Shown here: one piece after another, positions 26,895-35,416 of the stretch | How the letters are laid out: every line of letters begins with the position of its first letter | How positions within the stretch are numbered: position 1 is the first letter of the stretch | IMG/VR virus record: IMGVR_UViG_3300042154_002794 | Location: 1-35,416 of that record | Length of the DNA stretch: 35,416 bases | Source: a virus | Strand: one strand, 5' to 3' | Position numbers and translations under genes: made by a program | The notes under the pieces: generated by a model | What the model saw: only the letters and a program-made list of their open reading frames with translations | Databases searched by the model: none | Told to the model about the DNA's origin: nothing

Positions 26895-26949
26895 ATTGCG
26901 ACATTTTTCAAGACATTTTATCTTGATTTATGTCGCAATTTTATTTATA
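26895..26949 (+). terminator. Long intrinsic terminator before gp25-like gene
   Basis: A 10-bp perfect outer stem (ATTGCGACAT with ATGTCGCAAT) encloses an inner TCAAGA/TCTTGA stem and an 8-base loop, followed by TTTTATTTATAT. It ends the nrdA transcript and separates the nucleotide cassette from the second baseplate block. Confidence 0.85.
26942..26949 (+). promoter_or_regulatory. TATTTATA motif before gp25-like gene
   Basis: TATTTATA occurs here and again at 26969-26976 immediately before the ATG at 26980. It fits the motif family before structural genes and is downstream of the terminator, as a promoter for the baseplate operon would be. The T-rich terminator tail makes chance matches likelier. 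Confidence 0.35.
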
Positions 26950-26979
26950 TCTATTTTAGTATTGTTTATATTTATATGT

Positions 26980-27435
26980 ATGGCTACAAGATATGGTATA
27001 GATTTTCCGTTTAGAGATAGTACTATCGGAGATTACGTTAGAATGACTCAGTCTAGAGAGGATGAAATTCGTGCTAACTTAGTTCATCTATTATTAACTA
27101 GAAGAGGGAGTAGATATTTTCTACCAGATTTTGGTACGAGATTATATGAATTTATATTTGATTTAAACGATTCAATAACGTACGCGAGTATTGAAGAAGA
27201 AATAAGGGAAACAATAAAAAAATACATACCTAACTTAGAAATAAACTCAATAAAAATAACAAACCCTGAATTAGAACCCGAAGACGGTATTTCTTCAGTT
27301 AGTGAGGAAGATGATGCTAGGTTATTCAGAATCGGAGATTCTTCTAGTAAACCATATACCGCAAAAATAAGGCTTGATTATGTAACTAATAATTCAACAT
27401 TTTCAATATCAGATTTTATAATTATCAATATATAA
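26980..27435 (+). CDS. gp25: gp25-like baseplate wedge protein
   Basis: This small wedge protein starts sheath assembly and is shared by T4-like phages, R-pyocins and type VI secretion (GPW/gp25 family). From ATG at 26980 it has 151 residues. The family core LLTRRGSRYFLPDFGTRLYEFIFD is visible at about residues 38-61, followed by helices ending in EEIRETIKKYIPNLEI and a C-terminal strand pair, with an acidic loop (PEDGISSVSEEDDARLF) before the final strands. I chose 26980 because the upstream 28 codons lie inside the terminator hairpin and would encode a spurious hydrophobic segment. The gene ends one base before the gp6-like ATG, consistent with a baseplate operon. Confidence 0.93.
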   Translation: MATRYGIDFPFRDSTIGDYVRMTQSREDEIRANLVHLLLTRRGSRYFLPDFGTRLYEFIFDLNDSITYASIEEEIRETIKKYIPNLEINSIKITNPELEPEDGISSVSEEDDARLFRIGDSSSKPYTAKIRLDYVTNNSTFSISDFIIINI

Positions 27436-27436
27436 T

Positions 27437-29269
27437 ATGAGCAAAAAAATTTCATATACTAATCGTGACTTTGCTGGGCTAAGACAAGATCTTGTTAAAT
27501 TAACAAACGAGTTTTATCCAGATGTCATTCAAAATACTAACGATGCGTCAATCTATTCGGTTTTATTAGATTTAAATGCCGCAATAGCGGATAACTTACA
27601 CCATCACATAGATAGAGTTTGGCAAGAAACTATGCTAGATTTTGCACAGCAAAGACAATCATTGTTTCATATTGCTAAAACATATGGTATCAGAATTCCT
27701 GGTTCTAGACCGTCTGTGGCTTTATGTGATTTTAGTATAATTGTGCCGGTTAAGGGTGATAAAGATGATGATAGATATGAAGGTATTTTAAGATCCGGTG
27801 TACAAATATCTGGTGGTGGGCAAATTTTTGAGACGATTAGTGATATTGATTTTTCAAACCCATTTAACGAAAGAGGGGAATCAAATAGATTAAAAATACC
27901 TAATTTTGATAATAACAACAGAATTATTTCATACACAATTACAAAAAGGGAACCCGTTGTAAATGGTGTCACAAAAATCTTTAGAAGAGTCATAACACAA
28001 AGAGACCAAAAACCATTTTTCAAATTATTTTTACCAGAACAAAATGTTTTAGGTATTAGTGGAATGATACATAAAGATGGTACTAATTTTATCAGTAATC
28101 CAACAAACACCGAATTTGCTACTAGTGCTAATAAATGGTATGAAGTTAAATCATTAGTTGAAGATAAAGTTTTTATCCCAAACACAACAGCCGTTTCAGA
28201 TAAAAATAATTTTAAAGCTGGTGAATACGTTTCAGTAAGCAATAAATTTATTACTGAATATACACCAGAAGGATATTATTATCTTACTTTCGGATCTGGA
28301 AACGTAAATCCATTAGACAATTTAAACGATTATATTACAAATAACCTTAAAGTTAATTTAGGTAATTATTTAAATAACACGTCTTTAGGCGCAATACCGA
28401 AGCAAGATACTACACTCTTTATAAAATATAGAATTGGTGGTGGTAAGGAAAGTAATTTAGGTATTGGTGTATTAAACAATGTTGAAAATTCTGAATTCAT
28501 TATAAACGGGCCTAACTCAGCTATAAATGACCAGGTGTCACAATCATTATCGGTTACAAATATTACAGCGGCCGTAGGTGGCGCGGACCAACCAACAGTA
28601 GAAGAACTACGTGGTATGATCGCATATAATTTCTCAGCCCAAAACAGAGCGGTTACATTGAATGATTATAAATCAATGGTGGAGACAATGCCATCAACAT
28701 ATGGCGCTCCAGCTAAAGTAAATGTGATGGAAGAAGACAATAAGGTAAGAATTAAACTATTATCATATGATGAGAGTGGAAATCTAACAAGTATTGTATC
28801 AAACACATTAAAACAAAACATATTAAACTATCTGTCTGAATATAGAATGATTAACGACTATTTGGATATTGTTAGTGGTGAAGTAATTGATTTGGGTTTA
28901 GAAATTGATGTTTTATTGGATAAAAATCAAAATCAAACCGAAGTTATTAGAGATATCATATCAAGCACAACCAGTTATTTTTCAATAGATAAAAGAAAAA
29001 TGGGCGACCCACTTTTTGTTGGTGAATTAATGAAAGAAGTTAGTAATGTTTCTGGTGTTGTAAACGTGATCGACGTTAGGGTTTTTAATAAAACCGGAGG
29101 CGAATATTCTTCGTCAGAAGTGTCTCAATCATACAAAGATGCAACAACTAAAGAAATCCAACAAAGTGATTTAACCGTCTTTATGAAAGCAAATCAGATT
29201 TTCCAAATCAGATTCCCAAACAAAGATGTTAAAATCAGGGTAAAAACATTAGGTTCGACTACATATTAA
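27437..29269 (+). CDS. gp6: gp6-like baseplate wedge protein (baseplate J family)
   Basis: This is the main wedge subunit that forms the continuous inner ring of the baseplate. The N-terminal SYTNRDFAGLRQDLVKLTNEFYPDVIQN, then a helical segment with ADNLHHHIDRVWQETML, and a mid-region GVLNNVENSEFIING, TNITAAVGGADQPTVEELRGM with YNFSAQNRAVTLNDYKSMV (residues about 370-415) match gp6/baseplate J proteins. The C-terminal half contains the SNVSGVVNVIDVRVFN segment. The 610-aa length is close to T4 gp6 (660 aa). It follows gp25-like directly. The 60-base gap after it holds a CTATTTATAG motif and the start of the next gene. Confidence 0.92.
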   Translation: MSKKISYTNRDFAGLRQDLVKLTNEFYPDVIQNTNDASIYSVLLDLNAAIADNLHHHIDRVWQETMLDFAQQRQSLFHIAKTYGIRIPGSRPSVALCDFSIIVPVKGDKDDDRYEGILRSGVQISGGGQIFETISDIDFSNPFNERGESNRLKIPNFDNNNRIISYTITKREPVVNGVTKIFRRVITQRDQKPFFKLFLPEQNVLGISGMIHKDGTNFISNPTNTEFATSANKWYEVKSLVEDKVFIPNTTAVSDKNNFKAGEYVSVSNKFITEYTPEGYYYLTFGSGNVNPLDNLNDYITNNLKVNLGNYLNNTSLGAIPKQDTTLFIKYRIGGGKESNLGIGVLNNVENSEFIINGPNSAINDQVSQSLSVTNITAAVGGADQPTVEELRGMIAYNFSAQNRAVTLNDYKSMVETMPSTYGAPAKVNVMEEDNKVRIKLLSYDESGNLTSIVSNTLKQNILNYLSEYRMINDYLDIVSGEVIDLGLEIDVLLDKNQNQTEVIRDIISSTTSYFSIDKRKMGDPLFVGELMKEVSNVSGVVNVIDVRVFNKTGGEYSSSEVSQSYKDATTKEIQQSDLTVFMKANQIFQIRFPNKDVKIRVKTLGSTTY

Positions 29270-29314
29270 TCTATTTTTTACTTATCTTTTTAATTACAGA
29301 AATTAGATAAGTTT

Positions 29315-29324
29315 CTATTTATAG
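29315..29324 (+). promoter_or_regulatory. CTATTTATAG motif before 1266-aa gene
   Basis: TTTCTATTTATAGATAG sits 5 bases before the ATG and shares CTATTTAT with the copies at 3986 and 5967. Its closeness to the start codon would make a transcript beginning downstream nearly leaderless, so a role in translation or a promoter further upstream cannot be excluded. Confidence 0.4.
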
Positions 29325-29329
29325 ATAGT

Positions 29330-32300
29330 ATGGTTCAAAAACACAGAATAAACACTAGATTAAATAGTGACAAGAAAATATCGGTCGAATTAAAGCAAAA
29401 TTATGACCTTTTAGAAATCTTATCACTTAAGTTCACGCAACAAGATGCGTATACGTCATTGTGTGCCGATTACGGCGTTGTTTGCGGAAGAATATCCGTT
29501 AACAATGGATTAGGTGTTCCTAACGCCAGAGTATCTATTTTTATCCCTTTAACGGAACAAGACGAATTAGATCCAGTTGTATCAACATTATATCCTTATA
29601 AATTAACTAATGACACAAATGAAGAGGGTTATAGATATAATCTATTTCCAGCTAGAAAACAGCATGGTGGACATGAACCAATAGGAACATTCCCCGACCA
29701 AGCAAATATTCTTGGGTCAGAAGAGTATTTAGAGGTTTACGAAAAATATTATAGATACGTAGCCAAAACCAATTCTTCTGGTGACTTCATGATCTGGGGC
29801 GTACCTCTTGGAGAACAGTTAATCCACGTCGATGTTGATCTATCTGATATCGGGTGCTTTTCATTAAGACCGGATGATTTTATTAGACAAGGTAAGGGTG
29901 TTGATGCATTTAAAAATACATATACCTTTAAAAACTCTACCGATTACGCATCACTACCACAAGTTGTTTCTTTTGAGCAAACTATTGATGTCGCGCCTTT
30001 TTGGGGTAATGTTGACCTATGTCAAATAGGTATAACTAGAACCGACTTTGATCTATCTGATCAAGGTGTTAAAATAGAGCCAAAGTCATATGTATTAGGT
30101 TCCGTATTTAGCGACCAGGGTAATAACGCAGTTAATAAAAATTGCCGAGCAAAACCTGGTATGGGTGAAAAATGTTCATTAATAGCTGAAGAAGCTGTTG
30201 TTGAAGTATTAAGGTTCACCAATCGAAAAGACGAAAATAATAGACCTATACTTGAATTTTATGAATTAAACGAAGATGTTGATGAAAGTGGCTCATTTGT
30301 TTTAAGTTTACCAATGAACATGGAGTATGTTTATACTAATGAATTTGGTGAAAATGAAATAACAAATGATCCAAACAAAGGTGTTCCAACCTCATCATGT
30401 TATAGATTCAGAGTTTCAATAAAAAATGAGTCATTAGGTAGAGTAAGAACAACAGCATCATATCTAATTCCAAATATTAGAGAGTATGCAACAAGTGACA
30501 CAGAAATAGATAAATCATATGCTTGGTCAACAAATTGGTCAGATTACCCAACAGCGGCATTAAACGATCAAATGATTTTTAAAAATACTGAAGGTAGTTT
30601 TTACCCTCAAGATTATTTTTATAGATTAAATTATAACAAAGTTTACAGTGTATCTTCATTTATAAGTTCTTATGATGGAGGTACCTTAGGCATACAAGAA
30701 ATTTCACCAAAAGCTGAGGATAACTGTGAAAGCAATGTTGTTACACCACCAGTTAATTTTGGAACAAAAAACTTTTCATTTTCAATTTTATTAGCAATAA
30801 TAATTAATACTTTCGAAAGGCTTATTTACTACGCTTTTGTTGCTGCGGTACAGGTTTTGATCTTACCATTTCAAAAACTTTACGAATTTAGAATTTATGC
30901 TAGAGCGTTAGGGGTTACTATCATTGACTGGAGACCATTTGGTTTTTTTGATAGACTAGTTATTGAACCATTACAAAGATTTGGAACTGTCAGATTAGGT
31001 ATTGCGATATATCCTGAATGTGAAACATGTGACAACTTAGACTATAGTAATGATGCACCAGAAACTAATATAGACCCTGAAGGTTATTATACACAAGTTG
31101 GTACTGGAACAGCATATCCAGATAGTTTATTGGCTAGCGCATGTTCGATCACAGATGAAGACACCTCGCTAGCCACAGTTTATTTAAAAATACCTAGTGG
31201 AATTGCTGGTTGTACATTACCATCGTTTCAACCAACATTGACGGGGATAACGATCGATGATATTAAATCGTCATCAGGTAGATATATATTTAAAGTTGTT
31301 TCCACAGGTCTTTATACAGATTTAGATGTTTACACTCGAGAGTTTGTTGATGTTAGTGGTACCACACATACATTGTATTATTTTGACGACACCAGACAAA
31401 ATACTTGGGTTAGTGGTTCACCACAAACAACAACATTTTCATATAAAATATTTGATTCACAATCCTTAGTTAGTGGTGGGCAACCTTCTGGTGGGCTAAA
31501 TTCAGAATTAGAAGGTGGATGTCAACAATATGTTACAGTTTATAAGGAAAGTATTGTTAAGGGTACATATTGTGTCACAAATCCAGCAACACCATATAGT
31601 GGATTAACGTCTTCAGATATCACAACCGGAACAGCATGCACGTCTGGTAAAATAGCTGTTGGTCAAGTAATAAGAAGTGTTACTAATAACCCTTGTGGTA
31701 CATGTGGTACACATAGTGGTTTTTCTGAGTTCAGATATGGGTTATACACAATTATTCCTGCTGCGGCAACCGGTAACTGGGTGGCAAACTTTGATGCAAT
31801 AACTGAATACTCTAGAAGAAAACTAGTTGGTAAATTATTTTGTGGAGGTATATCAAACTATAAATTTATTGATAACTGGTTAACAGGCGCTTTATATATG
31901 TTTCCATTTAAAGCTAAGGTTAGATGGGATGATGAAGAAACTCTAGATTTAAATTATCGAAGAACAAAATTTTGTGATGATTTAGTTTATTTTAAAGTCG
32001 GCTCAATTGACAACCCAAACAAAAGATTCTATTACAGATCAACCTATTTTAATGGATCTACCTTCAATAGAAGTGTGAGAAATAGTCTTGGGCACCCAAC
32101 AACACTAGTTGATATGGGACCAAGAGATGAATTTATTAAAGAAATTTGTGTTGATCCATTACTTGATCCAAACTGTTCAGTTACTAGAAATATCGGACCA
32201 ACATCATTTCAAAGTTTTGGTGAAATGCTAGGATTATATATTAATTATAAACTAGATTATCTAAACGAAAATGGTAATTATAATTCATTTTTTCAAAATG

Positions 32301-33130
32301 ATGGGTTTTATTCTACACTAGGTGTCGACAATGTTATGAATGGGGATATTACACAATTAATATCTATGAACAACGAGGCGGGTATTGAAGAATTTGATTT
32401 ACAAAATAGAAATTACGCTGTTTATTCGCCACAGGTTTTAGACGTGGAAAGTTATCCAACATTATTAGATGGTGGGCCAATGCCAATAAATTTGGTATTA
32501 GATGATGGTGAGGGGTATAGAGTTAGAGCTTGTTTAAACGAACCTGGTAGATTAACAGAATCATCACAACCTGTACCATTTCACTTATGGGATAAAAAGG
32601 GTGCTGGTTTTGGTAGTGGTGTAGATCAATCTTGGAATTATTCAGGTATACAAACACAACCACTCCAAGGTATGACCTACGGTTATAACTATACAGGTGA
32701 TACTTCACACAAGTATATTCTATTTCCAATGACAAAACAATATGCTGGAAATGTATTTGAATATGGTGGTGTTGTACTTAATGATGTAAATGCTGATTTT
32801 GAAATTGTTGGTGTAACAAATACAGAATACACAAACTTTAATAATCAAGAAGAAGGATTTACGGTTTTAATAATAACATCAGGAACACTTGACAACCCAT
32901 TAACAGGAACGTTATGGACAAGAACTGGTGAGGTTGGTAATTGGACATCACAAGCATGGAATAATGATGTTGATTTTGTAATTAAACCAACAACAACAAA
33001 TTATAATAGTAACTTACAAATTTTATCAACACCATTTTTATTTTATTTTGGTTTAAGACCAGGTAAAACTGCGGTAGATAAATTTATAGAAAGATTTGGA
33101 CCTAAAGGAGCGTTCCCATCAGCAGAATAA
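29330..33130 (+). CDS. Large baseplate-region protein with transthyretin-like N-terminus, 1266 aa
   Basis: The protein occupies the place of T4 gene 7 (1032 aa) but I see no clear gp7 signature. Residues about 45-190 resemble a carboxypeptidase-regulatory/transthyretin-like beta domain: VCGRISVNNGLGVPNARVSI, then TNSSGDFMIWGVPLGEQLIHVDVDL. A strongly hydrophobic stretch at residues about 480-510 (FSILLAIIINTFERLIYYAFV, then AVQVLIL) is unusual for a soluble baseplate protein and might be a buried helix or membrane-active part. Cysteine clusters CETCDNLDYS and PCGTCGTHSG suggest metal or disulfide sites. The C-terminal third is Asn/Tyr-rich with conserved-looking SFQSFGEMLGLYINYKLDY. The stop codon overlaps the next ATG (TAATG). 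A structural role is inferred from position and size. Confidence 0.6.
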   Translation: MVQKHRINTRLNSDKKISVELKQNYDLLEILSLKFTQQDAYTSLCADYGVVCGRISVNNGLGVPNARVSIFIPLTEQDELDPVVSTLYPYKLTNDTNEEGYRYNLFPARKQHGGHEPIGTFPDQANILGSEEYLEVYEKYYRYVAKTNSSGDFMIWGVPLGEQLIHVDVDLSDIGCFSLRPDDFIRQGKGVDAFKNTYTFKNSTDYASLPQVVSFEQTIDVAPFWGNVDLCQIGITRTDFDLSDQGVKIEPKSYVLGSVFSDQGNNAVNKNCRAKPGMGEKCSLIAEEAVVEVLRFTNRKDENNRPILEFYELNEDVDESGSFVLSLPMNMEYVYTNEFGENEITNDPNKGVPTSSCYRFRVSIKNESLGRVRTTASYLIPNIREYATSDTEIDKSYAWSTNWSDYPTAALNDQMIFKNTEGSFYPQDYFYRLNYNKVYSVSSFISSYDGGTLGIQEISPKAEDNCESNVVTPPVNFGTKNFSFSILLAIIINTFERLIYYAFVAAVQVLILPFQKLYEFRIYARALGVTIIDWRPFGFFDRLVIEPLQRFGTVRLGIAIYPECETCDNLDYSNDAPETNIDPEGYYTQVGTGTAYPDSLLASACSITDEDTSLATVYLKIPSGIAGCTLPSFQPTLTGITIDDIKSSSGRYIFKVVSTGLYTDLDVYTREFVDVSGTTHTLYYFDDTRQNTWVSGSPQTTTFSYKIFDSQSLVSGGQPSGGLNSELEGGCQQYVTVYKESIVKGTYCVTNPATPYSGLTSSDITTGTACTSGKIAVGQVIRSVTNNPCGTCGTHSGFSEFRYGLYTIIPAAATGNWVANFDAITEYSRRKLVGKLFCGGISNYKFIDNWLTGALYMFPFKAKVRWDDEETLDLNYRRTKFCDDLVYFKVGSIDNPNKRFYYRSTYFNGSTFNRSVRNSLGHPTTLVDMGPRDEFIKEICVDPLLDPNCSVTRNIGPTSFQSFGEMLGLYINYKLDYLNENGNYNSFFQNDGFYSTLGVDNVMNGDITQLISMNNEAGIEEFDLQNRNYAVYSPQVLDVESYPTLLDGGPMPINLVLDDGEGYRVRACLNEPGRLTESSQPVPFHLWDKKGAGFGSGVDQSWNYSGIQTQPLQGMTYGYNYTGDTSHKYILFPMTKQYAGNVFEYGGVVLNDVNADFEIVGVTNTEYTNFNNQEEGFTVLIITSGTLDNPLTGTLWTRTGEVGNWTSQAWNNDVDFVIKPTTTNYNSNLQILSTPFLFYFGLRPGKTAVDKFIERFGPKGAFPSAE

Positions 33131-34890
33131 TGAAAAAGAAAACAATTATATTACCAGAATTAAGGTACAATGGCGCACCGTCCGAAGATCAAGAAGTTAA
33201 AGTTGATTTAGAAATCAATGACCAACTTCTTAGAGAAGGGGATAGGAATGTAATTTTAGATTTAGATGTATTATTTTCTAAAGAAAGAAATGAATGCAAA
33301 AAGTATAAAATTTATGGTAAGTTAAAAATGGTTTTTAAAAACTTATATAGAGGTTACTCACCATATTTAAATCTACAAGAATACCTAGCACTACATGGTG
33401 ATGGTAGTAATTCAGATTTTACTGGTTACCTACCGTATGATGAGTTTGCATTTTTAAGAACAGATACTAATAAACAAGATATTTCAATACCAACTGTTAG
33501 TGGTTCAACATATGGAACATACTCTCCGGTAATAGCGGCGCCAACTAGACCAAGAAACAAGCATGTTAGTATATCTAATATAGACGCGCCATATCATAAT
33601 TGGAATTTATATTTAAGCTATGTTTATACTAGTGATTCAAACTACCCATTAAAATATACATTAAGTGGAACAACAAAAGTTGAAGATCAAAATATAATAT
33701 CTTTTGTTAGTGGTGATGGTATACCATGTAGAGTTGAAGACAAAACAACTTATTACAAATTAATATCACCAATTGAACATGGGTTTAATGAAAATGAATA
33801 TGTTATATTTTCTTCGGTTTCAACAATTACCGGTAAAACATATTCAGTTAGTAGTCTTGGCGACACTAAATTTAACTCTGAAAAATATGTTTTAAATATT
33901 AATAAACAACAATTTAGTGGTGTTACACTTCCGGGTGTTGTTACCATTAAAAGATGTATTGATGAAAATAATATATCAGGAACCACATCAACATATTATG
34001 TACACAAACATAAAACGTTGACATGTACTTCTGATTATATAATGGACAAAGCTGGATTCGAGTCGCCAATATTTGAAGATGAAAGAAAAATCATATTTGA
34101 AAATATATCTGGTGAAAATGATTTGTTGGTTGAAAGAAACAGAATGGAGTCAGTTATTTTTGATTTTAAAGATGCTTTTAATTTAAGTGGTCTAACAAAT
34201 AACTTAGATTTCACACCTACAGAAGTTTATTTAACAACAATATTCAGAAACAATTCTGGTTATTTCGAATACCCGCCTAAGAATGGTTATAAATTTCATT
34301 TTCATAATAATTGGATTGATGATCACTTTGCACAAGCAAGCGCTATCGAAACAACGATACCTTTTACCACAGGAATAACCAGCGGTATAACATTTACTTA
34401 CGGTGAATCACTACCAGTTGGCACAATATTAACGGGTGCTTTTGTTGAATATAACAGAAGTGAGTTAAAAGAAAGGATTATTTCAGAGTCTGTTCACAAA
34501 ATATCAAATCCAGTAACAATATTTGATCATGATCAAGATATTAATGTAACTAATTTTAGTGGTGCCACAACAAATAATAAAATGGGATTACTTTATCAAC
34601 CACACCATAGAATAAAATTAAGACAATTATCTAATTATATTGAGACATCTAACACTGATAACATATATGGGTTGCCAGATAATGTCGAATTTTTCCAAGA
34701 CGAAAGATTATGGAAATGGAGGGATGTTTACGAACATGGCTACATTGATGTTGATGGAAATGGTACTGATTTTCCATTTGTTAATGGGCAACACTATGTT
34801 AAGTCAGATATAAATTTTTATTTCAGAAATGAAAAGGAGTTTTTAAATAAAGCGGATGGATTTAAAGGATTTAATAACACAAACTGTTAA
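33130..34890 (+). CDS. Baseplate-region protein of unknown family, 586 aa
   Basis: No T4 family is recognised. The protein begins KKKTIILPELRYNG with a basic, strand-rich segment, continues with many beta strands (Ser/Thr/Tyr/Asn-rich, as in phage surface proteins), and ends with a conserved-looking WKWRDVYEHGYIDVDGNG, DFPFVNGQHYVKSDINFYFR segment (residues about 526-568). It starts by TAATG overlap with the 1266-aa gene and ends in the same type of overlap with the next one, so all three are probably translated in a coupled way from one message. Position corresponds to T4 gene 8. A wedge component or adaptor is plausible. Confidence 0.65.
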   Translation: MKKKTIILPELRYNGAPSEDQEVKVDLEINDQLLREGDRNVILDLDVLFSKERNECKKYKIYGKLKMVFKNLYRGYSPYLNLQEYLALHGDGSNSDFTGYLPYDEFAFLRTDTNKQDISIPTVSGSTYGTYSPVIAAPTRPRNKHVSISNIDAPYHNWNLYLSYVYTSDSNYPLKYTLSGTTKVEDQNIISFVSGDGIPCRVEDKTTYYKLISPIEHGFNENEYVIFSSVSTITGKTYSVSSLGDTKFNSEKYVLNINKQQFSGVTLPGVVTIKRCIDENNISGTTSTYYVHKHKTLTCTSDYIMDKAGFESPIFEDERKIIFENISGENDLLVERNRMESVIFDFKDAFNLSGLTNNLDFTPTEVYLTTIFRNNSGYFEYPPKNGYKFHFHNNWIDDHFAQASAIETTIPFTTGITSGITFTYGESLPVGTILTGAFVEYNRSELKERIISESVHKISNPVTIFDHDQDINVTNFSGATTNNKMGLLYQPHHRIKLRQLSNYIETSNTDNIYGLPDNVEFFQDERLWKWRDVYEHGYIDVDGNGTDFPFVNGQHYVKSDINFYFRNEKEFLNKADGFKGFNNTNC

Positions 34891-35416
34891 TGAAAATTTT
34901 AAAAAAAAATATTAGCAATTCATTTATTCTAGATCAAACAACTAATTTCAAAACAGATTTAGGTTGGGAGGAAGCTTTTAATGAAATTGAACAAGATATA
35001 TTAGAAACAATAATAAATCCAGTTGAAAACTATGAAACCATTCGTTACATTAACGAACCTTATAGTGGGGTAACCGGAGACATTTGTGATATCTGGTATT
35101 ATTTTAATTTTTTAAATAATCAAAATCCTAAAACTTATGCAAATGGGTTAGATTATAATTTAATTGGTATAAGCCCTAAAGAAAATGCTTCGCTATTAAA
35201 ACACACAGTTAAAAGTTTTTTTAGGTTAGAGTTTTACTCAACACCTAATAGGGAAACACAAAAACTAGTATTTGCTAAAAATTTATCAATCCCATTAGGG
35301 CAAAAGGTATATGATAAATCATTAATGGACACAATTTTTGTCCCAGTTTTTAATGGAAATAATTTCAGAAATACTGAAAACATGTATTTGTTTTGGTTTC
35401 CAGATAATAGTGTGTT
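34890..35416 (+). CDS. Unknown baseplate-region protein, 3' end cut by window
   Basis: An open frame begins with ATG at 34890 inside the previous stop codon (TAATG) and is uninterrupted to the last base, giving 175 residues. The N-terminus MKILKKNISNSFILDQTTNF is followed by DLGWEEAFNEIEQDIL, Asn/Tyr-rich strands, a helix PKENASLLKHTVKSFFRLEF, and VPVFNGNNFRNTENMYLFWF. This resembles the compact alpha/beta character of baseplate or fibre-adaptor proteins, but I do not recognise the family. It probably continues the operon beyond the window. Codon use is the same as in its neighbours. Confidence 0.7.
   Translation, partial: MKILKKNISNSFILDQTTNFKTDLGWEEAFNEIEQDILETIINPVENYETIRYINEPYSGVTGDICDIWYYFNFLNNQNPKTYANGLDYNLIGISPKENASLLKHTVKSFFRLEFYSTPNRETQKLVFAKNLSIPLGQKVYDKSLMDTIFVPVFNGNNFRNTENMYLFWFPDNSV

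Noticed and set aside
26795-26895. tRNA or small coding gene after nrdA
   Set aside because: No cloverleaf with conserved TTCRA arm can be drawn. The ATG at 26799 opens only seven codons, and the other frames are short and unlike any protein I know.
26896-26979. Upstream extension of the gp25-like gene with a hydrophobic N-terminus
   Set aside because: It begins with TTG inside the terminator hairpin and encodes an artefactual membrane-like segment; ATG at 26980 gives the normal family N-terminus.
27667-28242. 191-aa open frame on the minus strand
   Set aside because: It lies wholly inside the gp6-like gene, antisense, with low-complexity Leu/Ser/Ile composition typical of shadow frames.

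Overview
This looks like an internal piece of a large, AT-rich, T4-related contractile-tailed phage (myovirus-type). Every gene I can support is on the + strand and genes are tightly packed, several pairs sharing TAATG stop/start overlaps. The host is probably a Bacteroidota bacterium; this is inference. Start codons are preceded by A/T-rich leaders with no recognisable Shine-Dalgarno sequence, the ribonucleotide reductase pair is of the eukaryote-like class Ia type also found in Bacteroidota, and one leader (18419-18426) carries a TAnnTTTG box.

Region 1 (1-16864) is a tail and baseplate block: tail sheath (5' end outside the window), tail tube (gp19-like), a gp26-like tail-assembly/hub protein, a tape-measure-like protein, a 1591-aa baseplate protein with an OmpA-like segment, a LysM-like gp53-type wedge protein and a 1929-aa hub-like protein. 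The gp26-like gene appears to be extended by a programmed frameshift into an overlapping frame (3847-3981). The result would be a gp26-gp51-type fusion directly before the tape measure, the same layout as the G/GT frameshifted tail chaperones of other long-tailed phages. I regard this as the most interesting feature.

Region 2 (16911-18354) holds four small genes: an unknown 65-aa protein, an acidic coiled-coil protein, a DUF5856-type helical protein and a 78-aa unknown. It ends in a strong intrinsic terminator. Region 3 (18460-26794) is a replication, recombination and nucleotide cassette: a gp32-like ssDNA-binding protein, UvsX/RecA-like recombinase, FEN-type 5' nuclease, an unknown 153-aa protein, a DnaB/gp41-like helicase, NrdB and NrdA. 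After nrdA comes a short, relatively GC-rich segment that can fold into several hairpins (26799-26885), then a long terminator hairpin.

Region 4 (26980-35416) returns to baseplate genes: gp25-like and gp6-like wedge proteins, then three large proteins of unknown family (1266 aa, 586 aa, and one cut by the window edge) in the positions that genes 7, 8 and 9 occupy in T4. The DNA-metabolism cassette is therefore nested inside the tail/baseplate region, with terminators on both sides. A recurring CTATTTATTAG-like motif before several structural genes is a candidate phage promoter element. I saw no tRNA genes, CRISPR arrays, insertion sequences or convincing minus-strand genes.
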